Assembly (NCBI GenBank): GCA_016712045.1
Contig: JADJRV010000003.1
Span: 62,001 to 126,000 of the forward strand
DNA length: 64,000 bases
Reading direction: 5' to 3'
Source of the DNA: Chloracidobacterium sp.
Lineage (GTDB): Bacteria > Acidobacteriota > Blastocatellia > Pyrinomonadales > Pyrinomonadaceae
Translations under genes and position numbers: made by a program
In this document: positions 54,121-62,726 of the stretch, piece after piece
How positions within the stretch are numbered: the stretch's first letter is position 1
Layout: every line of letters starts with the position of its first letter
The notes under the pieces: model-generated
The model's input: only the letters and a program-made list of their open reading frames with translations
Databases searched by the model: none
What the model was told of the DNA's origin: nothing

Positions 54121-54816
54121 CTACGGGATGAAATTGTAGGTTACAACGGCTGACACTTTGACGGCAGATCCGGCCAATTTGGTCGGTGAGAATTTGGCTC
54201 CACACGCGGCTTCGCGAGAAGCTAACTGAAGAGTTGTCGCCCCGCTGATGGCTCCGGCGCGTAGGACATTTCCCTCTTCGGAGATCAGGACCTGAACATT
54301 GACAGGCCCTCCGTCACGATTTGGTTTCGCCGCTTCGGGATAAGTGGGTTTTGGCAAATATGTCGCTTTTCCGTTAATTACACCGCCACTCACGAGCCTC
54401 GGTCTGGGCTTCCCCGTTTCCGGATCTATCTCAGCGGGCTTTGGTTCGAGTTTTGGGTTCTTTAATTCAAGCGTAAGTCCGATATTAGCAACAACCGGCT
54501 TGCCGTTTTTGATCGCCGGTGCAAACTTAAGTTTCGTCATCGTCGATACGAGCGTCGTTGATAGGTCTTCGAGAGCTTTAACGGGCTTTGTACCGCACGG
54601 CCACATCGGGCCAATGATCAAGGCCGCAGCCGTGGGCTTTCCGGTATCGTCAACGCTGATACCAACAACTACCCTTCCTCCAATTTCCGCATCGATCGCT
54701 GTCTGCGGCATAATATACGTAGCCGAGCCTTGCAGCACAGGATCAGAATCGGGTTGAGCCGTAACGATACCAGCAAACACAAACATCGAACACGCAAGAG
54801 AAATGATAACTTTCAT
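54121..54816 (-). CDS. TonB-domain secreted protein (copy B)
   Basis: A 231-residue exported paralogue of the gene at 52261: signal peptide (residues 1-20), first domain GRVVVGISVDDTGKPTAAAL with AKFAPAIKNGK, second domain GPVNVQVLISEEGNVLRAGA with AKFSPTKLAG. The region between (KNPKLEPKPAEIDPETGKP) is a Pro/Lys linker. The two copies are ~1 kb apart on the same strand, separated by the methyltransferase gene. Same caution on TonB function as copy A. Confidence 0.75.
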   Translation of the reverse strand: MKVIISLACSMFVFAGIVTAQPDSDPVLQGSATYIMPQTAIDAEIGGRVVVGISVDDTGKPTAAALIIGPMWPCGTKPVKALEDLSTTLVSTMTKLKFAPAIKNGKPVVANIGLTLELKNPKLEPKPAEIDPETGKPRPRLVSGGVINGKATYLPKPTYPEAAKPNRDGGPVNVQVLISEEGNVLRAGAISGATTLQLASREAACGAKFSPTKLAGSAVKVSAVVTYNFIP

Positions 54817-55095
54817 ATCGATAGTAATAGCTTGAATTTATTTTATAGCACAATTGCCGGGATGAGCAGATTAGGTTGTAAAGATGAGGAGCAGAGCCGC
54901 GTTCAAAGCCGAGGAAACATGAATAACTCCGGCTATGAAGATACTTGACGTATTGCGGCCCTGCTTGCGAAGTAAATAGTTCTAATCGCTCAGGAAATCC
55001 TGAAACCAAAGGCAGAACCACCTGCGTTAGCAGGTGGTGCGAACGCCGACCGAAATTCCACCCCCATGCCATCCGCTCACGCGGACGGTTCTGCC
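54817..55095. repeat. Intergenic region ending in an inverted REP pair (REPIN-like)
   Basis: No gene. 55011-55093 is an inverted pair of the GTCAGAACC family: GGCAGAACCACCTGCGTTAG continues into GCAGGTGGT on the left, and CCATCCGCTCACGCGGACGG continues into TTCTGCC on the right. Each arm is itself a hairpin and their outer ends (GGCAGAACC / GGTTCTGCC) pair. The spacer is 34 bases. It lies immediately before the stop of the carboxylase gene. Confidence 0.65.
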
Positions 55096-56716
55096 TCACG
55101 CTCGCAGCACGAAGGGCCCGATGTGCGCCTGGTTTGTATTCAGACAAGTCTGCAAGGCAAGGATCAACGAATCGCGTAGATTCTCAGGCGTGACAATGGC
55201 ATCCACCAACCCTCTCGCGGCGGCGTGTTTGGCGTCGAGTTCGCGGTCGTAAGTTTCGCGGACCTTTTCCATTTCGGCGAGCATCTCGGGCGGCGGCTCT
55301 TTGCCTTCTTTTTTGAGCTTTTCGATCTGCGTGCCATAGATCGCGACGGCGGCGCTGTCGCCTTCCATCACGCCCATGCGGCCCGTCGGGAGCGAAAAGA
55401 TAAAATCGGGATCAAACCCCTGCCCCGCCATCGCGTAATATCCGGCACCGGAAGCGTGATTAACGGTCAGCACGATCTTTGGCACGGCGGCCGTCGCCAT
55501 CGCTTCGACAAAGCGGGCACCGGCACGGATGATGCCCGAATGCTCGGCCTCGGCACCGACCATAAAGCCCGAAACGTCCTGCACAAACAGCAGCGGCGTC
55601 GAATGGCGGTTGCAGTTTTCGATAAAGTACGCCGTCTTTTCGGCAGATTCCGTATAAACGATCCCGCCAAAACGCGGCGGCGTCCCCGGTTTTCCCTTGG
55701 ACATACCGCGCGAGTTTGCGATCACACCGACAAGTATCCCGCCGATCCGCGCCGTGCCGCAGATCATCTCTTTGGCAAAATCGGCTTGAAACTCGTCCAT
55801 CTCACCTTCGTCGAGGAAAGTGTTGAGGACATCGCGCATGTCGTATGGGGCACGGTGGTCTTCGGGGAGAAGCTCGTAGAGCTTCGAGTGGTCAGTTGTC
55901 GGTGGTCGGTGGTCAGAAATAGAAACTCGCGTTAATTCTTTCGCGGGCAGTTCAGTGACCAGCGAACGAATTTTCTCAAGACAGTCTTTATCGTCTTTGG
56001 TTTTGTAATGAGCCACACCCGAGATCGCATTGTGTGTGGCAGCACCGCCGAGCGTTTCGTTATCGATCGTCTGTCCGGTCGCACCTTTCACTAGGTTCGC
56101 TCCGCCGAGCCCCATAAACGACGTTCCCTCGACCATCAGAATCACATCGCTCAACGCCGGCAAATACGCACCACCGGCGACGCACATTCCCATCACCGCC
56201 GAGATCTGCGGCACTTTCAAATAATGCCGCATGATCGAATTGTAATAAAAGATGCGTGCGGCCCCGTATTGTCCCGGAAAAACGCCGCCTTGATAAGGTA
56301 AATTGACGCCAGCGGAATCTACCAAATAGATGATCGGCACGCGATTACGCATCGCGATCTCTTGAGCACGCAGGATCTTTTTGATCGTTTCCGGGATACC
56401 ACGCCCCGGCCTTGATCGTCGCGTCATTGGCGACAACGACACATTCGCGGCCCTGTATCTTGCCCACGACCGTCACAACCGCGGCCGCCGGAGCTGTGCC
56501 GTCATACTGGTCGTAGGCAACAAGCAGCCCGATCTCCTGCGAGAAAGTATCTTTGTCGAGAAGCAGATCGATGCGTTCGCGAGCAGTAAGCTTTCCCTGC
56601 TTGTGGATCTTCTCGATCTTCTCAGGGCCGCCGCCGAGCTTAAGTTTGTGCTCAAGACGGACGTATTCGTCCGTCAGCTTGTGGAGCCGGGATTGTTTGT
56701 CGGATGATAGTTTCAT
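55096..56716 (-). CDS. Acyl-CoA carboxylase beta subunit (carboxyltransferase), one frameshift
   Basis: Cytoplasmic carboxyltransferase, ~540 residues, of the propionyl-/methylcrotonyl-/geranyl-CoA carboxylase group. N-terminal RLEHKLKLGGGPEKIEKIHK and GKLTARERIDLLLDKDTFSQ, then VVANDATIKAGAW; after the indel near 56393, YPETIKKILRAQEIAMRNRV continues in another frame. LVDSAGVNLPYQGGVFPGQY, GGAYLPALSDVILMVEGTSF and the C-terminal FLRDFVHASGAGYYAMAGQG-type block (seen as VNHASGAGYYAMAGQGF) are present. The biotinylated alpha subunit is not in the window. A heptamer repeat (55888-55916) is read in-frame as SDHRPPTTDHS. Its start overlaps the ATP-grasp gene stop (ATGA). Confidence 0.88.
55888..55916. 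repeat. Heptamer repeat inserted in the carboxylase gene
   Basis: 29 bp identical to 47937-47965 (GTGGTCAGTTGTCGGTGGTC, then GGTGGTCAG). It is read in frame as SDHRPPTTDHS within the carboxyltransferase, where homologues are not expected to carry such a low-complexity string. Confidence 0.8.
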
Positions 56717-58067
56717 TTCTCGGAGATGATAAACGTAGGAACCATACCGCCGCCCGATGAGACGTTTGCGAGCTCTGTTGATGACAGACGGGTGAACGCT
56801 GAACCGACCTTTCCCAGGAACAGCAGCGGATCTAGATCGACAAGCTGTTCCGTCAATTCCCAATTCCCTTCTTCGTCCGTGAACATCGGGAAAATTCCTT
56901 CGCCGTCTTCACGCGCTCCTGAATTAGGTAATCGCCGGTCTTTAAGGCATGGGCAATAGCAACATCCCACTCGTCGGCGGTTGAATTCCAGCCAATATAG
57001 ATCCCGGCACCGCCGTAGTCATCGTTGGGCTTTAAGACCAATTTATTTGAATTTGCCCGTGTCCATTCAATGAGATCGATCGTCGCGCCATGATTCTCGG
57101 TTCGTTCATCACGAAAAACGCGCGTCCAAGGGATGTGTTTTGTAATTGCGGAAAGTTCTTCGTCGTTAAAAAGATGTTTGTAACGCTCATTGGTCAGCAC
57201 GGCAAAAACCGCTTTCTTGTGCACAAGCTTTCCTCGAAAACTGTTGACCATACATATTGCACCGGCACGATATGCGTCTAGCAATGCAGGTTGCACTTTC
57301 ATTATCGGCAGATATTCGTTGACCAAAAGGCGTTTGTAAACTATATCGATCTCGTTACCGTTGCATGAGAGCCGCGAGCCGTCGAATTTGAGTTCGCCGG
57401 GTGAACAGATGATCGACTTGTAACCTTTTGATTTAAAATAATCGCGGAAAAGCTCAAATTCTTTGATCGTCGGCAGGTCTTCGAGATCGACGATCGCGAT
57501 AACGGGTTTGTGGGTCATCTCGCCGCCGCAAAACTCTGTGTAACATTTGAGCAGGACGTCGAGCATCTTTGACGAGCCTTCGAGTGTCTGGATGTTGTAA
57601 CGCTCAGCAAATTTTTCCATCACCGGCAACGCCCGAAATATCTCCGACGCCGAATCAGAAAACGCAATTCCCGCAGGACTCTCGCCGTTTAGCTCAACAT
57701 AGCTGTATGAATCTTCGGTGAGAAACGAATCGAGCCGAGATGTCGGCGAAACGTGTGAATATTTTGGATCGATCTTGACCAGTTCTTTTTCGATATCTGT
57801 CACGCCAAGCTCATCGAGTATCGCATCATCAGCAACAGCAGCGTCTTTTACCTTTTGCAACGCTCCAAAGATCGTCTCGCACGTTTTTTTGATGAGCAGC
57901 CAATCGCTTTCCATCACAAAATGCGGCCGCAAGTAAGGCGACAGACGCCGACCGCCAAAGATAAGCTTTGAGCTTTCGAGCTGCTCATCGAGCATCTGCT
58001 GCGAACGCGACGCGAGATCAGCGTCTTTTAACAGATCGTGATAATGTTCGACCGCCTCTTTTAGCAT
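56713..58067 (-). CDS. Circularly permuted ATP-grasp protein, one frameshift
   Basis: Cytoplasmic ligase-type protein, ~450 residues. The N-terminal part has a long helical lead (AVEHYHDLLKDADLASRSQQ), then VELNGESPAGIAFSDSASEI and GYKSIICSPGELKFDGSRLS. The nucleotide part includes NKLVLKPNDDYGGAGIYIGW. The frame is lost at the AAAA/TTTT run near 56891-56894 (upstream text QERVKTAKE, correct continuation IFPMFTDEEGNWELTEQLVD). It ends SSGGGMVPTFIISEK, as in permuted ATP-grasp (CP_ATPgrasp) enzymes; substrate unknown. Its stop overlaps the carboxylase ATG, indicating translation coupling. Confidence 0.75.
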
Positions 58068-58074
58068 AATTTGC

Positions 58075-58473
58075 CTATTTGGACATGCTGATGATCTCTT
58101 CGAATTCGTCCTGCGTAACAGGGCTGACCGAAAGTTGCGACTGCCGGATCAGGCCAAGATTGGTTAAGGCCAGATTTCCCTTTAGCTGGGCGAGCGTGAC
58201 CGGGTTTTTAAGTGCCTTTACCGGTTTCAACTCGACCGCGATCCATTTTTCGTCGGTTGGATCGGGAAACTCCGCTTTTGAGACCGTTGCGATGCCAACC
58301 ACCTCTTTGCCGATATTTGAATGGTAAAAGAGTACCTTGTCGCCCTTTTTCATCGCCCGCAGGTTATTACGTGCCTGATAATTACGAACTCCGGTCCAAT
58401 CGGTTGCACCGTCAGCGACAAAATCGTCCCACGAATACGAATCCGGTTCTTGTTTAACCATCCAGTAGTTCAT
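58075..58473 (-). CDS. EVE-domain protein
   Basis: A 132-residue protein covering the EVE domain: MNYWMVKQEPDSYSWDDFVA, WTGVRNYQARNNLRAMKKGD and KVLFYHSNIGKEVVGIATV. The EVE fold is a PUA-like domain that reads modified nucleic acid bases (5-methylcytosine and other). Stand-alone forms occur in many bacteria, some near restriction and defence genes; here the neighbours are housekeeping. Not damaged. Confidence 0.92.
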   Translation of the reverse strand: MNYWMVKQEPDSYSWDDFVADGATDWTGVRNYQARNNLRAMKKGDKVLFYHSNIGKEVVGIATVSKAEFPDPTDEKWIAVELKPVKALKNPVTLAQLKGNLALTNLGLIRQSQLSVSPVTQDEFEEIISMSK

Positions 58474-58479
58474 ATTTTT

Positions 58480-59064
58480 CTATTTCTTCGCGTCGGCAGC
58501 TTTCTTATTCAGCCATTTTGCCCAACGCTCAAGGATCGGACGAAACGGTTTGAAGAGTTTTGCTCGGATGCTGCCTTCGGATTGTTTTTCGCTCCAGAGC
58601 TTGAGGTTCTTTTCGGCGTATTGACGGATCTGTGGTTCGAGGCTGGTTCTTTTTACCGAGTGCCGCAGCGTCAGGTAATAATGCTGGCCGACGAGCGAAA
58701 AGATCAGCCCGGCGATGTTGCCCTTAAAACCGCTCTTTGCCATGAACTTTTTGACAAAGCCCTCGGTTGGCTGCAGCAACGCAGCCATCGACATCTCAAA
58801 CCACGGTGCCTGATTTTGCACACGCGGATGATATAGCCCAGGCAGATCGCCTTTGACGGGCATGTCCATATTCTTTAGCCGCGGGTCGGCGATGTAATCG
58901 ACCAGCTTGATCTTTTCGACGCCGCGATACTGCTCAACGGGCAGAAAATCGAGCACCTTGTTGATCGTCGCTTCGTAATCTTTGGGCAGCGGAAACGAAG
59001 CGGTGTTTTCGATGCGTATCTTTGTGATCTTCGCGGCCTTTTGGCCGGCGGTTTCTATAGCCAT
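58480..59064 (-). CDS. Hypothetical protein
   Basis: A 194-residue soluble protein, basic at both ends (AETAGQKAAKITKIRIENT..., ...RWAKWLNKKAADAKK), with a middle YHPRVQNQAPWFEMSMAALL and LIFSLVGQHYYLTLRHSVKR. No domain recognised. It is 7 bp upstream of the EVE gene on the same strand, and the pair likely forms a transcript with the ATP-grasp/carboxylase genes. Confidence 0.6.
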   Translation of the reverse strand: MAIETAGQKAAKITKIRIENTASFPLPKDYEATINKVLDFLPVEQYRGVEKIKLVDYIADPRLKNMDMPVKGDLPGLYHPRVQNQAPWFEMSMAALLQPTEGFVKKFMAKSGFKGNIAGLIFSLVGQHYYLTLRHSVKRTSLEPQIRQYAEKNLKLWSEKQSEGSIRAKLFKPFRPILERWAKWLNKKAADAKK

Positions 59065-59251
59065 ACTTAGGGGTTAATTGTAAATCGTGAAGCGTTAATA
59101 GTAAATCCGAGACTTCATTGTGGCGTTAATGCGACAAAAAAGAGTTATTTGCCACAGATTCACACAGATAACCACAGATAAATATAAGGAGTTGCTTGAT
59201 TTACTCACTGGCACGGGGTTTGTAATAGGAATTGCGAACAAAACCGCGACC

Positions 59252-60103
59252 ATGAATCAAACGACACTTGCAAAATCTATCAGCGTTTCCGGCGTCGGGC
59301 TGCACACCGGCGTCGAAGTCAACATGACTCTGCGGCCCGCTCCCGCGAATACAGGCTATATTTTTGTCCGCACGGACCTCGATAATTTTGAGATACCGGC
59401 ATCCGTAGAATACATCTCGCATTGCAGTTACGCGACCACGCTGATGCGTCGCGGTGTTGTGCTTTCGACCTGCGAACATCTGCTTTCGGCTCTGCGCGGT
59501 TCCGGCGTCGATAATTGCTTTATCGATCTCGACAATATCGAGATCCCGATCATGGACGGCTCGAGCGAAGATTTCATCGCACTGATCGAAAAGGCCGGTA
59601 TCGCCGAACAAAAAGCCGCGCGGCGTGTGTTTCGCGTGCTCGAACGCGTCGCGTTTGAACAAGGCGACCGCAAGATGTCGATCGAGCCTTCGGAAAAGTT
59701 TGAGATCGATTGCGTCATCGACTTTCCGCATCCGTTCATCAACCGCCAGACGTATAATTTCGTGTTTGAAGACGGTTCATTTGGCAAACAGATCGCGTCG
59801 GCCCGCACGTTTGGCTTTTCACACGAGATCGACATGCTGCGTAAGGCGAATCTCGCACTCGGCGGTTCGCTCGACAACGCAATTGTGCTGACCGCTGAGG
59901 GTATGCTCAACGAAACGCCTCTGCGGTTTGCTGACGAATTTGTCCGTCACAAGATCCTCGACATCATCGGCGACCTAGCACTCATCGGAATGCCCATCGC
60001 AGGCCGCGTCACCGCCGAAAAAAGCGGCCACAGCGTCCATGCATCGCTAATGAGCAAGCTGCTAAAAACTGAATCGGCGTGGGAAGTCACCTTGGACACA
60101 TAA
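59252..60103 (+). CDS. lpxC: UDP-3-O-acyl-N-acetylglucosamine deacetylase LpxC
   Basis: Cytoplasmic zinc deacetylase of lipid A synthesis, the committed step. 283 residues from ATG 59252. Catalytic residues are in STCEHLLSALRGSGVDNCFI (His), FVRHKILDIIGDLALIG (zinc His/Asp) and SGHSVHASLM (general base). The N-terminal block SVSGVGLHTGVEVNMTLRPA is complete. The frame is also open upstream to 59120, but that text has no homology. Presence of lpxC shows a lipopolysaccharide-bearing outer membrane. Eight bp later the ligase-like gene begins. Confidence 0.94.
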   Translation: MNQTTLAKSISVSGVGLHTGVEVNMTLRPAPANTGYIFVRTDLDNFEIPASVEYISHCSYATTLMRRGVVLSTCEHLLSALRGSGVDNCFIDLDNIEIPIMDGSSEDFIALIEKAGIAEQKAARRVFRVLERVAFEQGDRKMSIEPSEKFEIDCVIDFPHPFINRQTYNFVFEDGSFGKQIASARTFGFSHEIDMLRKANLALGGSLDNAIVLTAEGMLNETPLRFADEFVRHKILDIIGDLALIGMPIAGRVTAEKSGHSVHASLMSKLLKTESAWEVTLDT

Positions 60104-60110
60104 ACATTCT

Positions 60111-61667
60111 ATGAAACGGCTTCTTAGCTGGCTCGACAGAGTCAACGAGATCGATCAGCACAATCGAATTGCGGCGTGGCTCGACAGGATCATTTTTGTT
60201 TTCTTGATACTAATGGCCCTGTCGGCTCCGCATTCGATTTCGGCGTCGCAGGCTGCGTGGTTGATCGGGATCTCGGTCTGGTTTATTAGATGTCTCGTAA
60301 AGCCCCGCCCGCGTTTTTTCAAAACGCCGCTCAATCTCGCATTTCTGTCCTTTTTCCTCTGGTCTCTGATCTCGTCCGTCCTTTCGTACGCTCCGGATAT
60401 CTCGCTGGATAAGCTGCGCGGGGTCGGCCTGCTATTAGTATTTTTCCTCGTTGTTAATAATTTACGTACTAAGAAAGCGGTATTTGTATTGGCATTCACG
60501 CTGATATTTTCCTGTCTTTTCAATGTCGGGACCACGTTGTACGAACGGGCTGTCGGACGCGGGGTTGAGATTGTTGAGATCGATCCCAAAAGCCCTCTTA
60601 TACTCCATATCATCGACGATGTGACGGACAAGCTATTTATTGAACCTGTCCACGTCGGCGATACGCTTGTGGCGATCGGGAAACGGAAGATCTCATCACC
60701 CGACGACATATTGTCTGAGGTTGAAAGCAAAGGTGCGGTAAAGATCAAGATCTATCACGACGAGCTTTACATGAATATCGACGTCGCAAAAGTCGATCTG
60801 CTATCCGGCGAAACCGCCGCAGAAAAGCTTGGGATCGTAACGTGGAAAAGAAATTATAATTGGCGGGCACAAGGCTTTTTTGGACATTTCACAACGTACG
60901 CAGAGGCACTGCAGTTGATCTCGGCACTTATTTTTGGGCTATTGATAGCCGCTCTTACCACCTCTGACAGACGTAAAATGGCCATCGTCCTGGGCATTGT
61001 TCTCGCCGCATTTCTGTTTGCTCTTTTGTTGACCGTGACCCGCGCTTCGCAGGCGGCATTTGTGGTGTCGTCGCTTGTCGTAGCAATGATCGGAACGTCG
61101 CGCAAAACGGTTCTGGCCCTGGTTATAGTTTCCGTTCCCGTAGCTCTTATCGGTCTTTACGTTTTACAAAAGAGTCGTAATATCGGGGTTTATAACGGCA
61201 AAGATAATTCGACCACTTGGCGGCAGACTGTATATCGTGAGGGCGTTGACCTTGCGACCAGTTCGCCGAGACATCTGGCCATTGGCGTCGGAATGGATTC
61301 GATCAAACGTTACGCTAAAGAGTGGCATTTGTTTGATGACGGACGGCTGCCGATGGGACATTTTCACTCAACGCCACTCCAACTCGTAGTCGAAAGAGGA
61401 TTGCCCGCGTTGCTGATATGGCTATGGATACTGTGGTTATTTGGGAGTTCGATCTGGCGAAAACTGAGATCAGCCGATATTTTGGACTGGCGCGAAAAAG
61501 GGGTTCTGCTCGGCGGTTTCGGAGCGTTGATCGGATTCTTTGTCAGCGGCATCGTTCATTACAACCTGGGTGACGGCGAAGTCGCAATGGTGTTTTATCT
61601 GATCATGGGATTGAGTATCGTTTTGACGAAAGATCTCACGCAAACAATAGAACCCTCCGAAGCCTAG
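60111..61667 (+). CDS. O-antigen ligase/polymerase-family membrane protein with a soluble insert
   Basis: A 518-residue membrane protein. N-terminal and C-terminal blocks of hydrophobic helices flank a soluble insert (about residues 145-240) with IEPVHVGDTLVAIGKRKISS and LSEVESKGAVKIKIYHDELY, a PDZ-like pattern. The O-antigen ligase pattern RQTVYREGVDLATSSPRHLA and GHFHSTPLQLVVERGLPALL (with the His-containing loop) is in the C-terminal half. The family joins O-polysaccharide to lipid A or polymerises a glycan at the membrane. The insert may bind a partner peptide. Co-directional with lpxC. Confidence 0.75.
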   Translation: MKRLLSWLDRVNEIDQHNRIAAWLDRIIFVFLILMALSAPHSISASQAAWLIGISVWFIRCLVKPRPRFFKTPLNLAFLSFFLWSLISSVLSYAPDISLDKLRGVGLLLVFFLVVNNLRTKKAVFVLAFTLIFSCLFNVGTTLYERAVGRGVEIVEIDPKSPLILHIIDDVTDKLFIEPVHVGDTLVAIGKRKISSPDDILSEVESKGAVKIKIYHDELYMNIDVAKVDLLSGETAAEKLGIVTWKRNYNWRAQGFFGHFTTYAEALQLISALIFGLLIAALTTSDRRKMAIVLGIVLAAFLFALLLTVTRASQAAFVVSSLVVAMIGTSRKTVLALVIVSVPVALIGLYVLQKSRNIGVYNGKDNSTTWRQTVYREGVDLATSSPRHLAIGVGMDSIKRYAKEWHLFDDGRLPMGHFHSTPLQLVVERGLPALLIWLWILWLFGSSIWRKLRSADILDWREKGVLLGGFGALIGFFVSGIVHYNLGDGEVAMVFYLIMGLSIVLTKDLTQTIEPSEA

Positions 61668-61746
61668 ACAACGCATTTGCCCTCGCTTTTGGTCCGGTCC
61701 GGACCAGGTGGACCAAGATGGACCAAGGTGGACCAAAGCTCAATTA
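61668..61746. repeat. Intergenic GGTCCGG/GGTGGACCA tandem repeat, second copy
   Basis: 61687-61736 is a near-identical copy (two differences) of 48695-48744: TTTTGGTCCGGTCCGGACC followed by GGTGGACCA, GATGGACCA, GGTGGACCA. It lies between the convergent O-antigen-ligase-like and DUF1569 genes. Confidence 0.75.
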
Positions 61747-62207
61747 TCAAGCCCCAAACTGCGTTAAATGATGGTCGATGTGTTTATAGAGCATATTCGA
61801 CCATTGTTTTTGTTGAGAACGCCGAAGGAATGTGATTCTTTGCCGTCGAAATGGGCTTCGCCAAGTTCTGTTGTTCGATTAATGAATTCGATCAGGCGTG
61901 TGCGTTCGCGTTCAAACTCGCGTTCGTCGCTGATGATGAACTGCGGGCCGGTCGGGCTGTTCTTTTTTGGCGGTTTCTCACCAACAACCATCGGAGCAAC
62001 GATGTATTTTAAGATCAAACTCATCGGAAACTTGGGTTTAGGGTGTTTGTCGGGCTCGTAGATACATTCGTACGCGACATTGCAATGTGCGAGCATCTGA
62101 TCCACCGACATCTTGCCCCATTGTCGTTGAGACACGGGCGTTAGACTTTTGATCCGCTCGATAATTTTGTCACTGACACTTTTGTCAAATATATTTGGAT
62201 ATGCCAT
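61747..62207 (-). CDS. DUF1569 (DinB-like) protein, one frameshift
   Basis: A ~153-residue protein of the DUF1569/DinB-like four-helix group: MSVDQMLAHCNVAYECIYEP, then PKFPMSLILKYIVAPMVVGE. Near the C-terminus the frame is lost in the T5/A5 run at 61807-61811; the correct text reads WSNMLYKHIDHHLTQFGA with TGA at 61747-61749 and keeps the metal-binding His (HHL) of the family. Function unknown. ATG 62207 is preferred over the TTG/ATG 6 codons earlier, which adds only MTEEET. Confidence 0.7.
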
Positions 62208-62252
62208 GGTCTCCTCCTCGGTCAATTTCCAAGATCTTAAGCATTGTAAATC

Positions 62253-62681
62253 TCACACACAAGTAAAAAACCCGGCGACGCCGGCTGGAATGTCGGCGAG
62301 ATCAGCCGTGGTAAAGGCGGATGAACTGCCGATCTCGAAATGACAATTATCAACGCTGACAGAAAGCGGCCGCGATCGCGACAGGTTTTGCCGAATGGTA
62401 AATTTGCCAACGGCTAGTTGTGCGGAGGTTTTCTGAGTGCGAACATCTACGAGGCCGTCAAATATGAACGCCATTATGTAACCGTTAACAAAGTCGCCGA
62501 AATTATAGTAATAAAAATCCTGAAGAACCTTGCCGACCGGCAGGGTGGCGTGTGACGTGCGAAGGCTCAGCCTGACGGATTCCTGCCAGCACACGAGAAA
62601 AAAGACGATCGTTTCCCAAAACCACGGCCGGCGATAAAATCGTCCGGACTTTGTTTTATTGTCGTTTTCGGAAGGCTGCAT
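62253..62681 (-). CDS. Small membrane hypothetical protein, uncertain 3' end
   Basis: A 142-codon frame. One membrane helix (WETIVFFLVCWQESVRLS) and a second hydrophobic segment (GDFVNGYIMAFIFDGLVD). Function unknown. The last part of the frame is suspicious: it reads through the stem of a terminator at 62265-62284 (AGVAGFFTCV), so the true stop is probably earlier in another frame after an indel. Confidence 0.45.
   Translation of the reverse strand: MQPSENDNKTKSGRFYRRPWFWETIVFFLVCWQESVRLSLRTSHATLPVGKVLQDFYYYNFGDFVNGYIMAFIFDGLVDVRTQKTSAQLAVGKFTIRQNLSRSRPLSVSVDNCHFEIGSSSAFTTADLADIPAGVAGFFTCV
62265..62284 (-). terminator. Intrinsic terminator
   Basis: On the reverse strand CCGGC-GTC-GCCGG is followed by TTTTTT, a short but GC-rich stem with a run of six T. 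It should end the transcript of the gene at 62681, whose open frame overlaps it. Confidence 0.6.
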
Positions 62682-62726
62682 TGGCGATCACCTTAGGAAC
62701 ATAATCTTGGCATAAGAATAAACGAC

